Under the pieces are notes generated by a model. That model saw nothing but the letters and a program-made list of their open reading frames with translations. It made no database searches and was not told where the DNA came from. Shown piece by piece: positions 1 to 9,130 of a stretch of DNA of 37,528 nt (its first letter is position 1; every line of letters starts with the position of its first letter). Source of the DNA: Bacteroidota bacterium (GTDB lineage Bacteria > Bacteroidota > Bacteroidia > Bacteroidales > Dysgonomonadaceae); contig JAMNYO010000050.1 in assembly GCA_023622765.1 (NCBI GenBank), forward strand, positions 1 through 37,528. Direction: 5' to 3'. The translations under genes and the position numbers were made by a program.

Positions 1-113
1 GAGGTCAAGTTTTTCATGTACACCTCAATGCCCCGCATTTCCATGAAAGTCTGCACGATGGTTACATCGGCGGGAAACGAGAAAGTTTTAACGGTAATAA
101 AGTCTTGCTTCAT
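1..113 (-). CDS. DUF2007-like protein, N-terminal part (cut by window edge)
   Basis: The reverse strand from the ATG at 113 reads MKQDFITVKTFSFPADVTIV and continues open to position 1, about 37 residues in all. The pattern of a short beta strand, a helix carrying VQTFMEMRGIEVYM and then a strand resembles DUF2007, small putative signal-transducing proteins usually of 70-150 residues. Only the N-terminus is present, so the rest of the domain cannot be checked. It lies on the same strand as the ABC importer but about 260 bp beyond it, so it may be a separate transcript. The family call rests on a short stretch. Confidence 0.6.
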   Translation of the reverse strand, partial: MKQDFITVKTFSFPADVTIVQTFMEMRGIEVYMKNLT

Positions 114-376
114 ATGATGGATGAATTAAATATCCGTATCGCGGTAAAAGTACATCTTTTTTTAGAATTATCCGCGTTGAAATGGTTTTTTGAGGTTTTT
201 TGTGAACGTCATCTCAGATGTTTGAAAAATGGGGTAGGGGAACGTTTTTTACTTTGGGTTGTTTCGCGATCGTTGCCTCCGTGCGATTGTAAATGGTGTG
301 GATGCCTGACAGGCGCTTAGGATTATTTCACGATGGCTGTTTTGACCCGGTCGTGAACGGGGTGAGGAATCATTTT
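114..376. other. 263-bp intergenic region without a convincing gene
   Basis: No open frame here resembles a protein, and the short frames are low in information. The only structure I see is an imperfect direct repeat of about 27 bp, at 231-257 and 359-386. The second copy overlaps the 3' end of the ABC ATPase gene. A short palindrome GCCTGACAGGC lies near 303-313. Confidence 0.5.
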
Positions 377-386
377 TTACTTTGCC
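231..386. repeat. Imperfect direct repeat flanking the 3' end of the ABC ATPase gene
   Basis: The 231-257 segment (GGGGTAGGGGAACG then TTTTTTACTTTGG) resembles 359-386 (GGGGTGAGGAATCA then TTTTTTACTTTGCC). The second copy includes the stop codon region of the ATPase gene. Confidence 0.4.
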
Positions 387-1183
387 CCGTTCGTTAACCA
401 TCGCTCCGAAACGGGGAAGACGACCGGCTTGCCCGATATCGGGTTGGTATTGACGATGACGGCCGTTTGGTACACGCTTTCGATATGCTGATAGGTGATG
501 ACCTCTTCCGGTGTACCCTGGCAAAATTCGAAGCCCTCTTTCATCATAAGCAGGTAATCGCAATACTCGGCAGCCAGAGAGAGGTCATGCAGGATCATGA
601 TCACGGTTAGCTTCATCTCTTCGTTCAGTCTCTGGATGAGGTTCATGAACTGCATTTGGTGCGTGATGTCGAGGTGAGAGGTGGGCTCGTCCAACAGGAG
701 CAACCGGGGGTGTTGCGACAGGGCACAGGCGATGTGCGCCATCTGCCGTTCGCCACCGCTCAGCTCGTTCATCGGTTGGCTTCTTAGCCGGTAGGTGTTG
801 GTTAGCCGCATGACCTGATGTGCCGTCTCGATGTCCTCCTTCGTGTCGAAGAACTGGAACCGCCGCCGGTAGGGGAGTCTCCCCATTAGCACGTACTCCT
901 CGACAGTCATGCTGGCCGTTTCCGAGAATTGTGAGACGATAGCCAGTATTTGTGCCTTCTCCTTCCAGGTGAGCATCGAGAGATCGGCTCCATCCAGTCG
1001 TACCCTTCCCTTCATCAGCGGCAGCGTGCCCGTGATGCCACGAAAGAGGGTCGTCTTACCGGAGCCGTTCGGGCCAATGATGCCGGCGAACGCCCCCTCG
1101 GGGAGCGCCAGGTGGATGCCCTCTACCTGAAAGCCACCAGGGTAACCGCAGGCAAGGTCTTCTATTTCGAGAAACGGTTTCAT
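377..1183 (-). CDS. ABC transporter ATP-binding protein (cobalamin/iron-complex type)
   Basis: This is the cytoplasmic ATPase of a BtuCD/FecCDE-type importer, energising uptake of vitamin B12, heme or a ferric siderophore. The 268 residues include a Walker A motif GPNGSGKTT (about 37-45), a Q-loop glutamine (about 85), the signature LSGGERQ (141-147), Walker B LLLLDEPTSHLD (about 161-172) and an H-loop in ILHDLSLA. Length is normal for the family. It is the last gene of a three-gene minus-strand operon (binding protein, permease, ATPase) with about 22 nt between genes. Substrate cannot be settled from sequence: BtuD and FecE/FhuC homologues look alike, and no outer-membrane receptor is adjacent. 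Confidence 0.93.
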   Translation of the reverse strand: MKPFLEIEDLACGYPGGFQVEGIHLALPEGAFAGIIGPNGSGKTTLFRGITGTLPLMKGRVRLDGADLSMLTWKEKAQILAIVSQFSETASMTVEEYVLMGRLPYRRRFQFFDTKEDIETAHQVMRLTNTYRLRSQPMNELSGGERQMAHIACALSQHPRLLLLDEPTSHLDITHQMQFMNLIQRLNEEMKLTVIMILHDLSLAAEYCDYLLMMKEGFEFCQGTPEEVITYQHIESVYQTAVIVNTNPISGKPVVFPVSERWLTNGAK

Positions 1184-1205
1184 TTACTTTAAGCTTCGCT
1201 GCCTT

Positions 1206-2234
1206 TCAACTTTCAACTTTCCGCTTCGAGTTACTCAGCAAAACGATAAAGAGAATGCCTCCGATGATTCCGGTGATCACCCCGATAGGGAGCTCGTTGG
1301 GTGCGATGATGGTACGCGCCACGATATCGCACAACACGAGGAAGATGCCACCGCTCAGGAAAGAGGACATCAGCAGTATCCGGTAGTCGCTACCCACCCA
1401 AAGGCGCACGATGTGGGGAATGACCAATCCCACGAACCCGATAATGCCCGCCACCGAGATGCATGCGCCGGTGAGGAGGGAGGTGACGATAAAGAGGATG
1501 CGTATCACGCTGTTCGCGTTAAAACCCAGGTGCTTGGCCTTCTCCTCGCCCAGCCGCAAAGCGTTCAGCGGCATCACGAAGAGGTAAGAGATGACCAGAC
1601 CACAGAGTGAGAGCGTGATCATCGTGGCGATTAACGTGCTGTTTGACTCCTCCAGTGACCCCATGATCCAGAAGATGATATTGTGAATGTTGTCGGAGGA
1701 GGCAATCGACATGAGAAACATCATTAATGATGATGATATAAAGCTGATCATCACGCCGATAAGCAGCATTCGGTTGATACTTAATCCACCCCTTTCAGAA
1801 CCGAGCGCGTAGACTACGAAAATGGTGGCGATTGCCCCGATAAAGCCGGCAAGAGGTAGCACCAATATGTTAACCAGGTGAAGGCCTGCCACGATGGCAA
1901 AAGTTACCCCTAGCGAGGCCCCCCCGGAGATACCAAGGGTGTAGGGCTCCACCAATGGGTTACGGTATATCCCTTGCAGTATGGCTCCGGCCAAGCTAAG
2001 GCTGCCGCCGATAGCAAGGCCCAAAAGCGTTCTGGGTATTCGGATGTAGGCCAACACTCCATGTTCCACGCCCTCGCCGCTGGACAAGATGGCGGGGATG
2101 TCTATAATCCGTATTCGGATCTCACCCATGCCCAGCGAAATCAGCGTAACGGCTATCACCCCTGCGAGAAGAAGGAGTAAGTACATACTCCACCTCCATC
2201 TTTTCCGTTCCGCTGTCGTTCGATTACCCCTCAT
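1206..2234 (-). CDS. FecCD/BtuC-family ABC transporter permease
   Basis: Inner-membrane permease of the importer, expected to work as a homodimer. The 342 residues are very hydrophobic, with roughly ten membrane segments, typical of FecCD permeases. Family signatures visible are IRIPRTLLGLAIGGSLSLAG near residues 65-85, NPLVEPYTLGISGGASLG just after, and GFVGLVIPHIVRLWVGSDYR near the C-terminus, the region that couples to the ATPase. A basic N-terminus (MRGNRTTAERKRWRW) precedes the first membrane segment and fits the positive-inside rule. It sits between the binding-protein and ATPase genes in one operon. Confidence 0.94.
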   Translation of the reverse strand: MRGNRTTAERKRWRWSMYLLLLLAGVIAVTLISLGMGEIRIRIIDIPAILSSGEGVEHGVLAYIRIPRTLLGLAIGGSLSLAGAILQGIYRNPLVEPYTLGISGGASLGVTFAIVAGLHLVNILVLPLAGFIGAIATIFVVYALGSERGGLSINRMLLIGVMISFISSSLMMFLMSIASSDNIHNIIFWIMGSLEESNSTLIATMITLSLCGLVISYLFVMPLNALRLGEEKAKHLGFNANSVIRILFIVTSLLTGACISVAGIIGFVGLVIPHIVRLWVGSDYRILLMSSFLSGGIFLVLCDIVARTIIAPNELPIGVITGIIGGILFIVLLSNSKRKVES

Positions 2235-2256
2235 TGCTTATCTGTTGTGTTGAACA

Positions 2257-3120
2257 TCACTTTTCGTCGCCCCACATAAGCCGGTTCATCTCTTGGAGTG
2301 TCTCCACGAAGTAGGAGGGGATGGGTTGGCACGCCTTATCGGCATCTATGATGTGAATATGACCTTTTCGGGTTGCGGTGAGGCTACCGTACTTTTTCCA
2401 GGTTTTAACCTCCTTCTCCGCTTCGATGCCCATGGTCGCGATGAATATGTAGTCGGGGTTGTTGGCGATTACGAACTCCCGCGTAACGGTACCCCCCGTG
2501 AGTTGTGCAGCGATATTTTCCGCTCCCAGCAAGATGATGAGATCATCCATAAACGTGTTTGGGACAACCGAGAAAATGGGGTTCGCACCCACTTGGAAAA
2601 ACACCTTTTTCGAAGGCCGAGAACCGTTTCCCCGCGTGATCTCCTCCACGGTTTGCCGACATTCGTTCACGATGGCCCGGGCCTTCTCGCTTTTACCGGT
2701 CCATTCTCCCATCCGGATAAACTGATCACATACCTCCTGAAACGATTTCGGGGAGTAGATAACCTCTACTTTGATGCCCACCTTTCTTAATAGCTCGATA
2801 TCCTTGGGGTGAGTGAGTCCTGAAGCGAGGACTATATCGGGTTTCAGGCTGATGATCTTTTCAATGTTGGCCTTCACCGCGGAGGCTACCACCTCTACCT
2901 CATTATTATCGTTGGTCTGGCAGAAACTTGTTCGGCCTACCAGGTTATCCCATGCGCCGAGGTGGTCGATGCTCTTGGTGAAAGAGGGAGCCAGCGAAAC
3001 GATCCGCGTATAGGGTTGTCCTTGTAGCGTGGTGTTCGCGGCAAAAATGACAACAGCGGCAATAAATAAAAATAGGATTGGCTTCTTAACCATACCGTTG
3101 AATGGATTGTTGAAACTCAA
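2257..3120 (-). CDS. ABC transporter substrate-binding protein (BtuF/FecB-like)
   Basis: Periplasmic binding protein of the importer. The 287 residues start with a signal sequence (hydrophobic stretch about 14-29). A BtuF-type domain follows, with RIVSLAPSFTKSIDHLGAWD and VGRTSFC near the N-terminus and KPDIVLASG in the middle, as in class III binding proteins with two lobes joined by a long helix. No lipobox cysteine is obvious, so it may be soluble or uncleaved. The first ATG is at 3120; an in-frame ATG at 3093 (MVKKPILFLF) would give a more standard signal peptide and is an alternative start. It is the first gene of the operon. I found no cobalamin riboswitch upstream, so B12 specificity is unproven. 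Confidence 0.88.
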   Translation of the reverse strand: MSFNNPFNGMVKKPILFLFIAAVVIFAANTTLQGQPYTRIVSLAPSFTKSIDHLGAWDNLVGRTSFCQTNDNNEVEVVASAVKANIEKIISLKPDIVLASGLTHPKDIELLRKVGIKVEVIYSPKSFQEVCDQFIRMGEWTGKSEKARAIVNECRQTVEEITRGNGSRPSKKVFFQVGANPIFSVVPNTFMDDLIILLGAENIAAQLTGGTVTREFVIANNPDYIFIATMGIEAEKEVKTWKKYGSLTATRKGHIHIIDADKACQPIPSYFVETLQEMNRLMWGDEK

Positions 3121-3245
3121 AGCAAGACCTTTTAACTAACTTGTTTCCGCTGCGAAATTACATCAAGGTGAGTAGAAAACCTAATTATTCATTGAACAAT
3201 TTGTCGGGCTGAGTATGGGTGACCTGTGGGGCGTGACTGCAATTT

Positions 3246-3262
3246 TGTCAGTTTGTCTGTCA
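3246..3262 (+). promoter_or_regulatory. Direct TGTCA repeats, possible activator site
   Basis: The sequence TGTCAGTTTGTCTGTCA carries TGTCA at 3246-3250 and at 3258-3262, with a further TGTC at 3254-3257. It lies about 80-95 bp upstream of the transcription start predicted from the sigma-54-type promoter, where enhancer-binding activators of RpoN often bind. That role is inferred from position and repetition only. Confidence 0.4.
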
Positions 3263-3315
3263 TTGTTTAAATCCCCGCGCCAAATTTTGGCATTAAAAAG
3301 GTCAAACAATCTGTT

Positions 3316-3331
3316 TTGGCACAGAATTCGC
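3316..3331 (+). promoter_or_regulatory. Sigma-54 (RpoN)-type promoter for groESL
   Basis: TTGGCACAGAATTCGC matches the -24/-12 consensus TTGGCAC-N5-TTGC, with one change in the -12 element (TCGC for TTGC). The essential GG (3318-3319) and GC (3330-3331) are exactly 12 bp apart. The predicted start is near 3343, giving a long leader of about 235 nt before groES. Sigma-54 promoters need an ATP-driven activator, so groESL here may be induced through an RpoN system rather than by HrcA. Confidence 0.6.
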
Positions 3332-3388
3332 TAAAGGAATAGTGTCAAACTGAAATCAATCAACAGTCACATTTAAAATATTAATTAA

Positions 3389-3460
3389 GTATGAAACGAG
3401 CATGACAACTGTTCTCACCCAAGAACATGATTAAAAGCGAGTTCCATACACCGAAATTAA
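3389..3460 (+). promoter_or_regulatory. Leader element copy A (first of two before groES)
   Basis: Starts with GTATGAAACGAG, which opens the mini-ORF ATG AAA CGA GCA TGA (MKRA-stop, 3391-3405). A hairpin TGTTCT-CACCCA-AGAACA follows at 3410-3427, then GCGAGTTCCATACACC at 3438-3453. The outer arms GTATGAAAC (3389-3397) and GTTCCATAC (3441-3449) are inverted repeats with one mismatch. From 3389 to 3452 it matches copy C at 9043-9106 with five substitutions. The next GTATGAAAC lies 28 nt after TTCCATAC and belongs to copy B. Confidence 0.6.
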
Positions 3461-3475
3461 AAGAATATAATAATC

Positions 3476-3577
3476 GTATGAAACCGACATGTTTAAAATA
3501 ATCATTAATTACCTTTGGTAATGATTATTATTAATATCAAAGGTTCCATACACTTAACAACAAAATAAAATAATCGT
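3476..3577 (+). promoter_or_regulatory. Leader element copy B (immediately before groES)
   Basis: Begins GTATGAAACCGACATG and encodes a mini-ORF MKPTCLK-stop (3478-3501). It contains a hairpin ATTACC-TTT-GGTAAT, with flanks AATAATCAT and ATGATTATT extending the pairing with a small bulge. GGTTCCATACAC follows, and the groES ATG comes 26 nt after TTCCATAC. GTATGAAACC and GGTTCCATAC pair at 9 of 10 positions. It shares GAAACCGACAT, TTTAAA, ATCAAA and TTCCATACAC in order with the minus-strand copy D at 33901-33966. Confidence 0.55.
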
Positions 3578-3850
3578 ATGAAAATTAAACCATTGGCAGA
3601 CAGGGTGCTGGTTAAACCGGCGGCTGCAGAAGAGAAGACAGTGAGTGGAATCATCATCCCGGATACGGCAAAGGAGAAGCCGCTAAAGGGCGAGGTAATC
3701 GCCGTGGGGAAAGGGACTAAAAAAGAGGAGATGGTGGTAAAACCGGGCGACAAGGTGCTCTATGGAAAGTACGCGGGCACGGAAATCGAACTGGATGGCG
3801 AACAACACCTCATCATGCGTCAGTCAGACATCCTGGCAATCCTGGGCTAA
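3578..3850 (+). CDS. groES: Co-chaperonin GroES
   Basis: Heptameric lid of the GroEL chamber, cytoplasmic. The 90-residue protein begins [20 protein letters not shown] and has the mobile loop [14 protein letters not shown] (about 22-35) that docks on GroEL, then [13 protein letters not shown] and a C-terminal [13 protein letters not shown]. Length and order are normal. The start has the common context AATAATCGTATGAAA without a Shine-Dalgarno sequence. It is followed by groEL after 112 nt. Regulation appears complex: a sigma-54-type promoter about 250 bp upstream and two tandem leader elements before the start codon. Confidence 0.98.
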   Translation: MKIKPLADRVLVKPAAAEEKTVSGIIIPDTAKEKPLKGEVIAVGKGTKKEEMVVKPGDKVLYGKYAGTEIELDGEQHLIMRQSDILAILG

Positions 3851-3932
3851 AAACAACAGAAAAGGGGGACGAGTCTGTTACAACATCGTGGTTAGGCGAT
3901 AGATTGTTGAACGGCATAAGTCCCGATGATAA

Positions 3933-5597
<1,665 letters not shown>

Positions 5598-5642
5598 TGA
5601 TGCGATATTTTCGTTAACTAGGTAAATTAGATCGTTCATATG

Positions 5643-5687
5643 GCGTGCGACGAGAAGCGAAGGTTTCGATGTCGCACGCTTTTTTTT
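5643..5687 (+). terminator. Rho-independent terminator after groEL
   Basis: A perfect 9-bp stem, GCGTGCGAC (5643-5651) and GTCGCACGC (5671-5679), is followed by eight T residues. It ends only 44 nt before the chosen start of the TonB receptor gene. Confidence 0.92.
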
Positions 5688-5731
5688 AAAGGCGAATGAT
5701 AGGAGGAAAGAGGAAAAAACATCAGATATTT

Positions 5732-8700
5732 ATGACAAAGAGATTGAGATTTTTAACAGCGGCTCTTTTGGTGATGTTCGCTGCCGCAGTGCAAGCGCAG
5801 GTGACTACCTCCAGCATGAGCGGTCGGGTTACCGATGCCGAGGGAGCAGTGATTGGTGCCACCGTGATCGCCACACACGAACCTTCGGGAACTACGTATG
5901 GGACGGTGACCAACATGGAGGGCCGTTTCAACTTGAACGGTATGCGCGTGGGGGGACCCTACACGGTAGAGGTTTCTTACGTGGGGTACGGTACCAGCAC
6001 GACGAGCAATATCACCCTGAGCCTGGGTGAGAACTACGTGTTGAATGTGCTGCTCACCGAAGAGGCCACCACGCTGGACGAAGTGGTGGTAACAGCGCTT
6101 CGCACCAAGTTCACCACCGAGAAAACAGGGGCAGTGACAAATATAACGAATGCCCAGATAGATAACTTACCCACTGTGAGCCGAAGTATCATGGACGTTA
6201 CCCGCCTCTCGCCCTACGGGGGCAATGGTATGAGCTTTGTCGGAACCGATGGTCGTACGGCCAACTTCACGGTGGATGGGGCCAACTTTAACAACAACTT
6301 CGGTTTGAGTTCGGCACTCCCCGGTGGGGGCAACCCGATCTCTATTGAAGCGATCGAGGAGTTGCAGGTGGTTATCGCCCCGTACGACGTCCGTCAGACC
6401 AACTTTATCGGTGGGGGCGTGAATGCCATTACCAAGTCGGGTACCAACACTCTCAGGGCCAGCGTTTATACCTACCATAGGAACGAGAATATGCGTGGTG
6501 ACCTCGTTAGAGATCAGGTAATCGAGGGGGCGCGTGAAAGGGATCGCAACACCACTTACGGCTTCACCGCGGGCGGTCCTATTATCAAGAACAAGTTATT
6601 TTTCTTCGTGAATGCCGAGATGGCTAAAATCCCGACGATCGTTAACCGTTGGAGAGCCTCTACCAATGGCGTTGCCATTCCTGACAGCTACATTTCCCGC
6701 ACCACGGAGAGTGACCTCAAGCGTGTTTCTGATTTTGTTAGGGATAAGTATGGTTATGAAACCGGTTCTTACACCGACTTCCCGGCGGATGAGAGCAATT
6801 ACAAGTTGCTTGCTCGGTTGGACTGGAATATCTCGAACAGGCATCGCCTGGCGTTACGCTACAACTACACCAAAAATTTGTCGTGGAGATCGCCCAACGC
6901 CACATCCATGGACGGGGGTACCCGTGTATCGGAGGCCAGAATGTCGCAAGCATCCATGTCGTTTGCCAATTCGATGTACTCTCAGGATAACTTGGTACAC
7001 TCTTTCTCGTTCGATTTGAATAGCCGCTTGGCAAATAACCTGTCGAACCAATTCCTGGCCACCTTCTCTAAGCTGGACGATATCCGTGGATCGACCTCGT
7101 CGGAATTTCCTTTTATCGATATCTTGAAAGATGATCAGGCTTACATGTCGCTGGGATACGAGCTGTTCACCTGGAACAACGGCGTGCACAACAACGTGCT
7201 GAACATCAAAGACGAACTCACCTACTACATGGGGAATCACAAGGTAGTGGGAGGTATCGCGTACGAGTACAAGATGGCAGATAACGCGTACATGCGCAAC
7301 GGAACGGGATACTATCGCTATTTGAGCCTCGAGGACTTCTTGAGCGGTGCGACACCCGAGATCGTGAACTTGACCTACGGGTATGACGGGGAGAGCAATC
7401 CCGCGGCACGCGTGAGGACGAACAAGATAGGCTTTTATGCACAAGACGACTGGAGCGTGAACGAGAAGTTCAAGCTCTCATACGGTTTTCGCATGGACGG
7501 CCTTTTCTTTAACAATGCTGATTTGATAACGAATCAGGCCATTTACGACATTGACTACTCGGGTCGAAGGGTTGACACCGGCAAGTGGCCTTCGGCAAAT
7601 ATCATCCTCTCACCCCGCGTAGGGTTTGTATGGGATACGTTTGGAGACAACAGCCTGAAAGTGCGTGGGGGAACCGGTCTCTTCTCGGGTAACCTGCCGC
7701 TCGTCTTTTTCACCAATATGCCCACCAACGGGGGTATGGTGCAGTACCAGGCGCAAATCAATGCGAAAGAGGCGGCTAAGAAAGGATTTTCTATGGATAC
7801 GTTTGCCGGTGGCCTGGTAACGGATGCTAACGGTAAGGCCACCCTGGCTGCATTATACGATAAATTGGCATCGTTGGGTTATCCCACAACCGTTTCACCG
7901 GAAGATGGAACGGTACCTTCGGCGATTGCTGGCGTGGATGAGAAGTTCAAGATGCCGCAAGTGTGGAAAACGTCGCTGGCTGTTGACTACGCCTTCCCGA
8001 CCCCTTTCCCCTCCTCCGTAACGGTGGAAGGTATCTTTAACAAGACCATCAACGGCGTTACCATGACCGACTGGAGCATCCCGTTCGTGGGTGGTTTCGC
8101 TCGCTTCAACGGGGTGGACAACCGTCCCATTTATCCCGACGGGTACCGTGAAGGCACGAAGGCGTTTATCCTCTCCAACACCAGCCGCGGTTATGGCTGG
8201 TCAGCCAATATCACGCTCAACGCCCAACCCACGGAACAACTTAGCGTGATGGCAGCCTACACCCGTACGGTGGCCAAAGATGTAACAGGTATGCCCGGTT
8301 CTAACGCCGAATCGGCTTTCACCTACGTGCCCACGGTGGAGGGCCCCAACCATATCAAGCTGCACAACTCGCAGTACAACACGCCCGACAGGTTGGTCGC
8401 TTCGCTTACGGCTCACGATAAGGGTGGCAATCACTACAGCCTTATTTACGAGGCATGGCGCGGCGGGGGTAACTACTCCTTCATGACGATGAACGATATG
8501 AATGGCGACGGGTATAACTACGATGCCGTTTACGTGCCTACCGACGATGAGGTGGCAACGAACCAGTTCCGCTTCGTGTCGGAAGATGATAAAACCCGTT
8601 TCATGGATTACGTGCACGCGAACGATTACTTGAAAAACCGGCAAGGTCAATACGCCGAGCCCTACAGCGTTTATTCACCATGGGTGCATCGCATCGACTT

Positions 8701-8998
8701 CAGTTACAAGCACGACTTCGTCTTGAACGTGGTTAACACCAAGCACACGCTGCAATTCAGCCTTGACGTGAAGAACGTGATGAACCTGTTCAACTCCAAA
8801 TGGGGGGTAGCCAAGTACCTGAATCCTGAAATTGGCTCCGAAGCCCGTATTATCCGTTATGAAGGGGTGGATGCCGATGGTGTGGCCACTTTCTCTACGC
8901 CCGCTTCTATCCATGGCGATATCCAAACGTTCACCCCGAGCTACTCGCTGGGTCAATGTTGGTACGCTTCTGTTGGTATCAAGTATATTTTCAACTAA
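5732..8998 (+). CDS. Oar-like TonB-dependent outer-membrane receptor
   Basis: A large outer-membrane beta-barrel transporter of about 1088 residues. I chose the ATG at 5732 because MTKRLRFLTAALLVMFAAAVQAQ is a clean signal peptide; an in-frame ATG at 5696 would add a charged 12-residue extension. After the signal comes a carboxypeptidase-regulatory-like domain (SGRVTDAEGAVIGATVIAT to about 105), then a plug (LDEVVVTALR and the following 100 residues), then a long barrel ending in WYASVGIKYIFN with a terminal aromatic/Asn pattern. The layout resembles Oar-type receptors rather than SusC: it has an Oar-like barrel and no SusD gene follows. The next gene is a BACON/OB lipoprotein that may be its surface partner. 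Substrate unknown. Confidence 0.92.
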   Translation: MTKRLRFLTAALLVMFAAAVQAQVTTSSMSGRVTDAEGAVIGATVIATHEPSGTTYGTVTNMEGRFNLNGMRVGGPYTVEVSYVGYGTSTTSNITLSLGENYVLNVLLTEEATTLDEVVVTALRTKFTTEKTGAVTNITNAQIDNLPTVSRSIMDVTRLSPYGGNGMSFVGTDGRTANFTVDGANFNNNFGLSSALPGGGNPISIEAIEELQVVIAPYDVRQTNFIGGGVNAITKSGTNTLRASVYTYHRNENMRGDLVRDQVIEGARERDRNTTYGFTAGGPIIKNKLFFFVNAEMAKIPTIVNRWRASTNGVAIPDSYISRTTESDLKRVSDFVRDKYGYETGSYTDFPADESNYKLLARLDWNISNRHRLALRYNYTKNLSWRSPNATSMDGGTRVSEARMSQASMSFANSMYSQDNLVHSFSFDLNSRLANNLSNQFLATFSKLDDIRGSTSSEFPFIDILKDDQAYMSLGYELFTWNNGVHNNVLNIKDELTYYMGNHKVVGGIAYEYKMADNAYMRNGTGYYRYLSLEDFLSGATPEIVNLTYGYDGESNPAARVRTNKIGFYAQDDWSVNEKFKLSYGFRMDGLFFNNADLITNQAIYDIDYSGRRVDTGKWPSANIILSPRVGFVWDTFGDNSLKVRGGTGLFSGNLPLVFFTNMPTNGGMVQYQAQINAKEAAKKGFSMDTFAGGLVTDANGKATLAALYDKLASLGYPTTVSPEDGTVPSAIAGVDEKFKMPQVWKTSLAVDYAFPTPFPSSVTVEGIFNKTINGVTMTDWSIPFVGGFARFNGVDNRPIYPDGYREGTKAFILSNTSRGYGWSANITLNAQPTEQLSVMAAYTRTVAKDVTGMPGSNAESAFTYVPTVEGPNHIKLHNSQYNTPDRLVASLTAHDKGGNHYSLIYEAWRGGGNYSFMTMNDMNGDGYNYDAVYVPTDDEVATNQFRFVSEDDKTRFMDYVHANDYLKNRQGQYAEPYSVYSPWVHRIDFSYKHDFVLNVVNTKHTLQFSLDVKNVMNLFNSKWGVAKYLNPEIGSEARIIRYEGVDADGVATFSTPASIHGDIQTFTPSYSLGQCWYASVGIKYIFN

Positions 8999-9034
8999 AT
9001 GATTAGGGGTGCTATACATTGAAAACTAAAAATC

Positions 9035-9130
9035 AAATAATCGTATGAAACGAGCATAACAACCATTCTCACACAAGAATATGATTAAAAGCGAGTTCCA
9101 TACACCTTAATATAAAAATTAAATAATCGT
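9035..9130 (+). promoter_or_regulatory. Leader element copy C (between TonB receptor and lipoprotein)
   Basis: The 17-mer AAATAATCGTATGAAAC occurs at 9035-9051 and again at 9121-9137, where it contains the lipoprotein start codon. The first copy opens the mini-ORF ATG AAA CGA GCA TAA (MKRA-stop, 9045-9059). A hairpin ATTCT-CACACA-AGAAT (9065-9080) follows, then GCGAGTTCCATACACC (9091-9106). Compared with copy A, the hairpin carries a compensatory G-C to A-T change. TTCCATAC ends 27 nt before the lipoprotein ATG. I see no promoter or terminator between the two genes, so the element is probably inside a dicistronic transcript. Confidence 0.65.

Larger units (their letters stand above)
3121..3577. 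promoter_or_regulatory. 457-bp divergent regulatory region upstream of groES
   Basis: This gap separates the minus-strand importer operon from groES and holds no protein gene. From left to right it contains a weak minus-strand -7-like box TAATTTCG (3160-3153) for the importer, direct TGTCA repeats (3246-3262), a sigma-54-type promoter (3316-3331), and two tandem leader elements (3389-3460 and 3476-3577). The second element contains a perfect ATTACC/GGTAAT hairpin. No CIRCE operator is present. Confidence 0.7.

Noticed and set aside
105-320. Small 71-residue open frame
   Set aside because: The composition is not protein-like, it overlaps the 5' end of the minus-strand DUF2007 gene, and it lacks a promoter or recognisable domain.
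3121-3260. Cobalamin riboswitch upstream of the BtuF-like gene
   Set aside because: On the minus strand I could not find the B12 box or the conserved core segments; GC-rich stretches near 3205-3240 do not fit the consensus order.
3389-3449. Invertible (phase-variable) promoter flanked by inverted repeats
   Set aside because: The arms are only about 9 bp with a mismatch and 43 bp apart, no recombinase gene is nearby, and the segment lacks a promoter box. The start-codon-linked structure explains it better.
3121-3577. CIRCE/HrcA operator for groESL
   Set aside because: No TTAGCACTC-N9-GAGTGCTAA or close variant is present in the groES upstream region.
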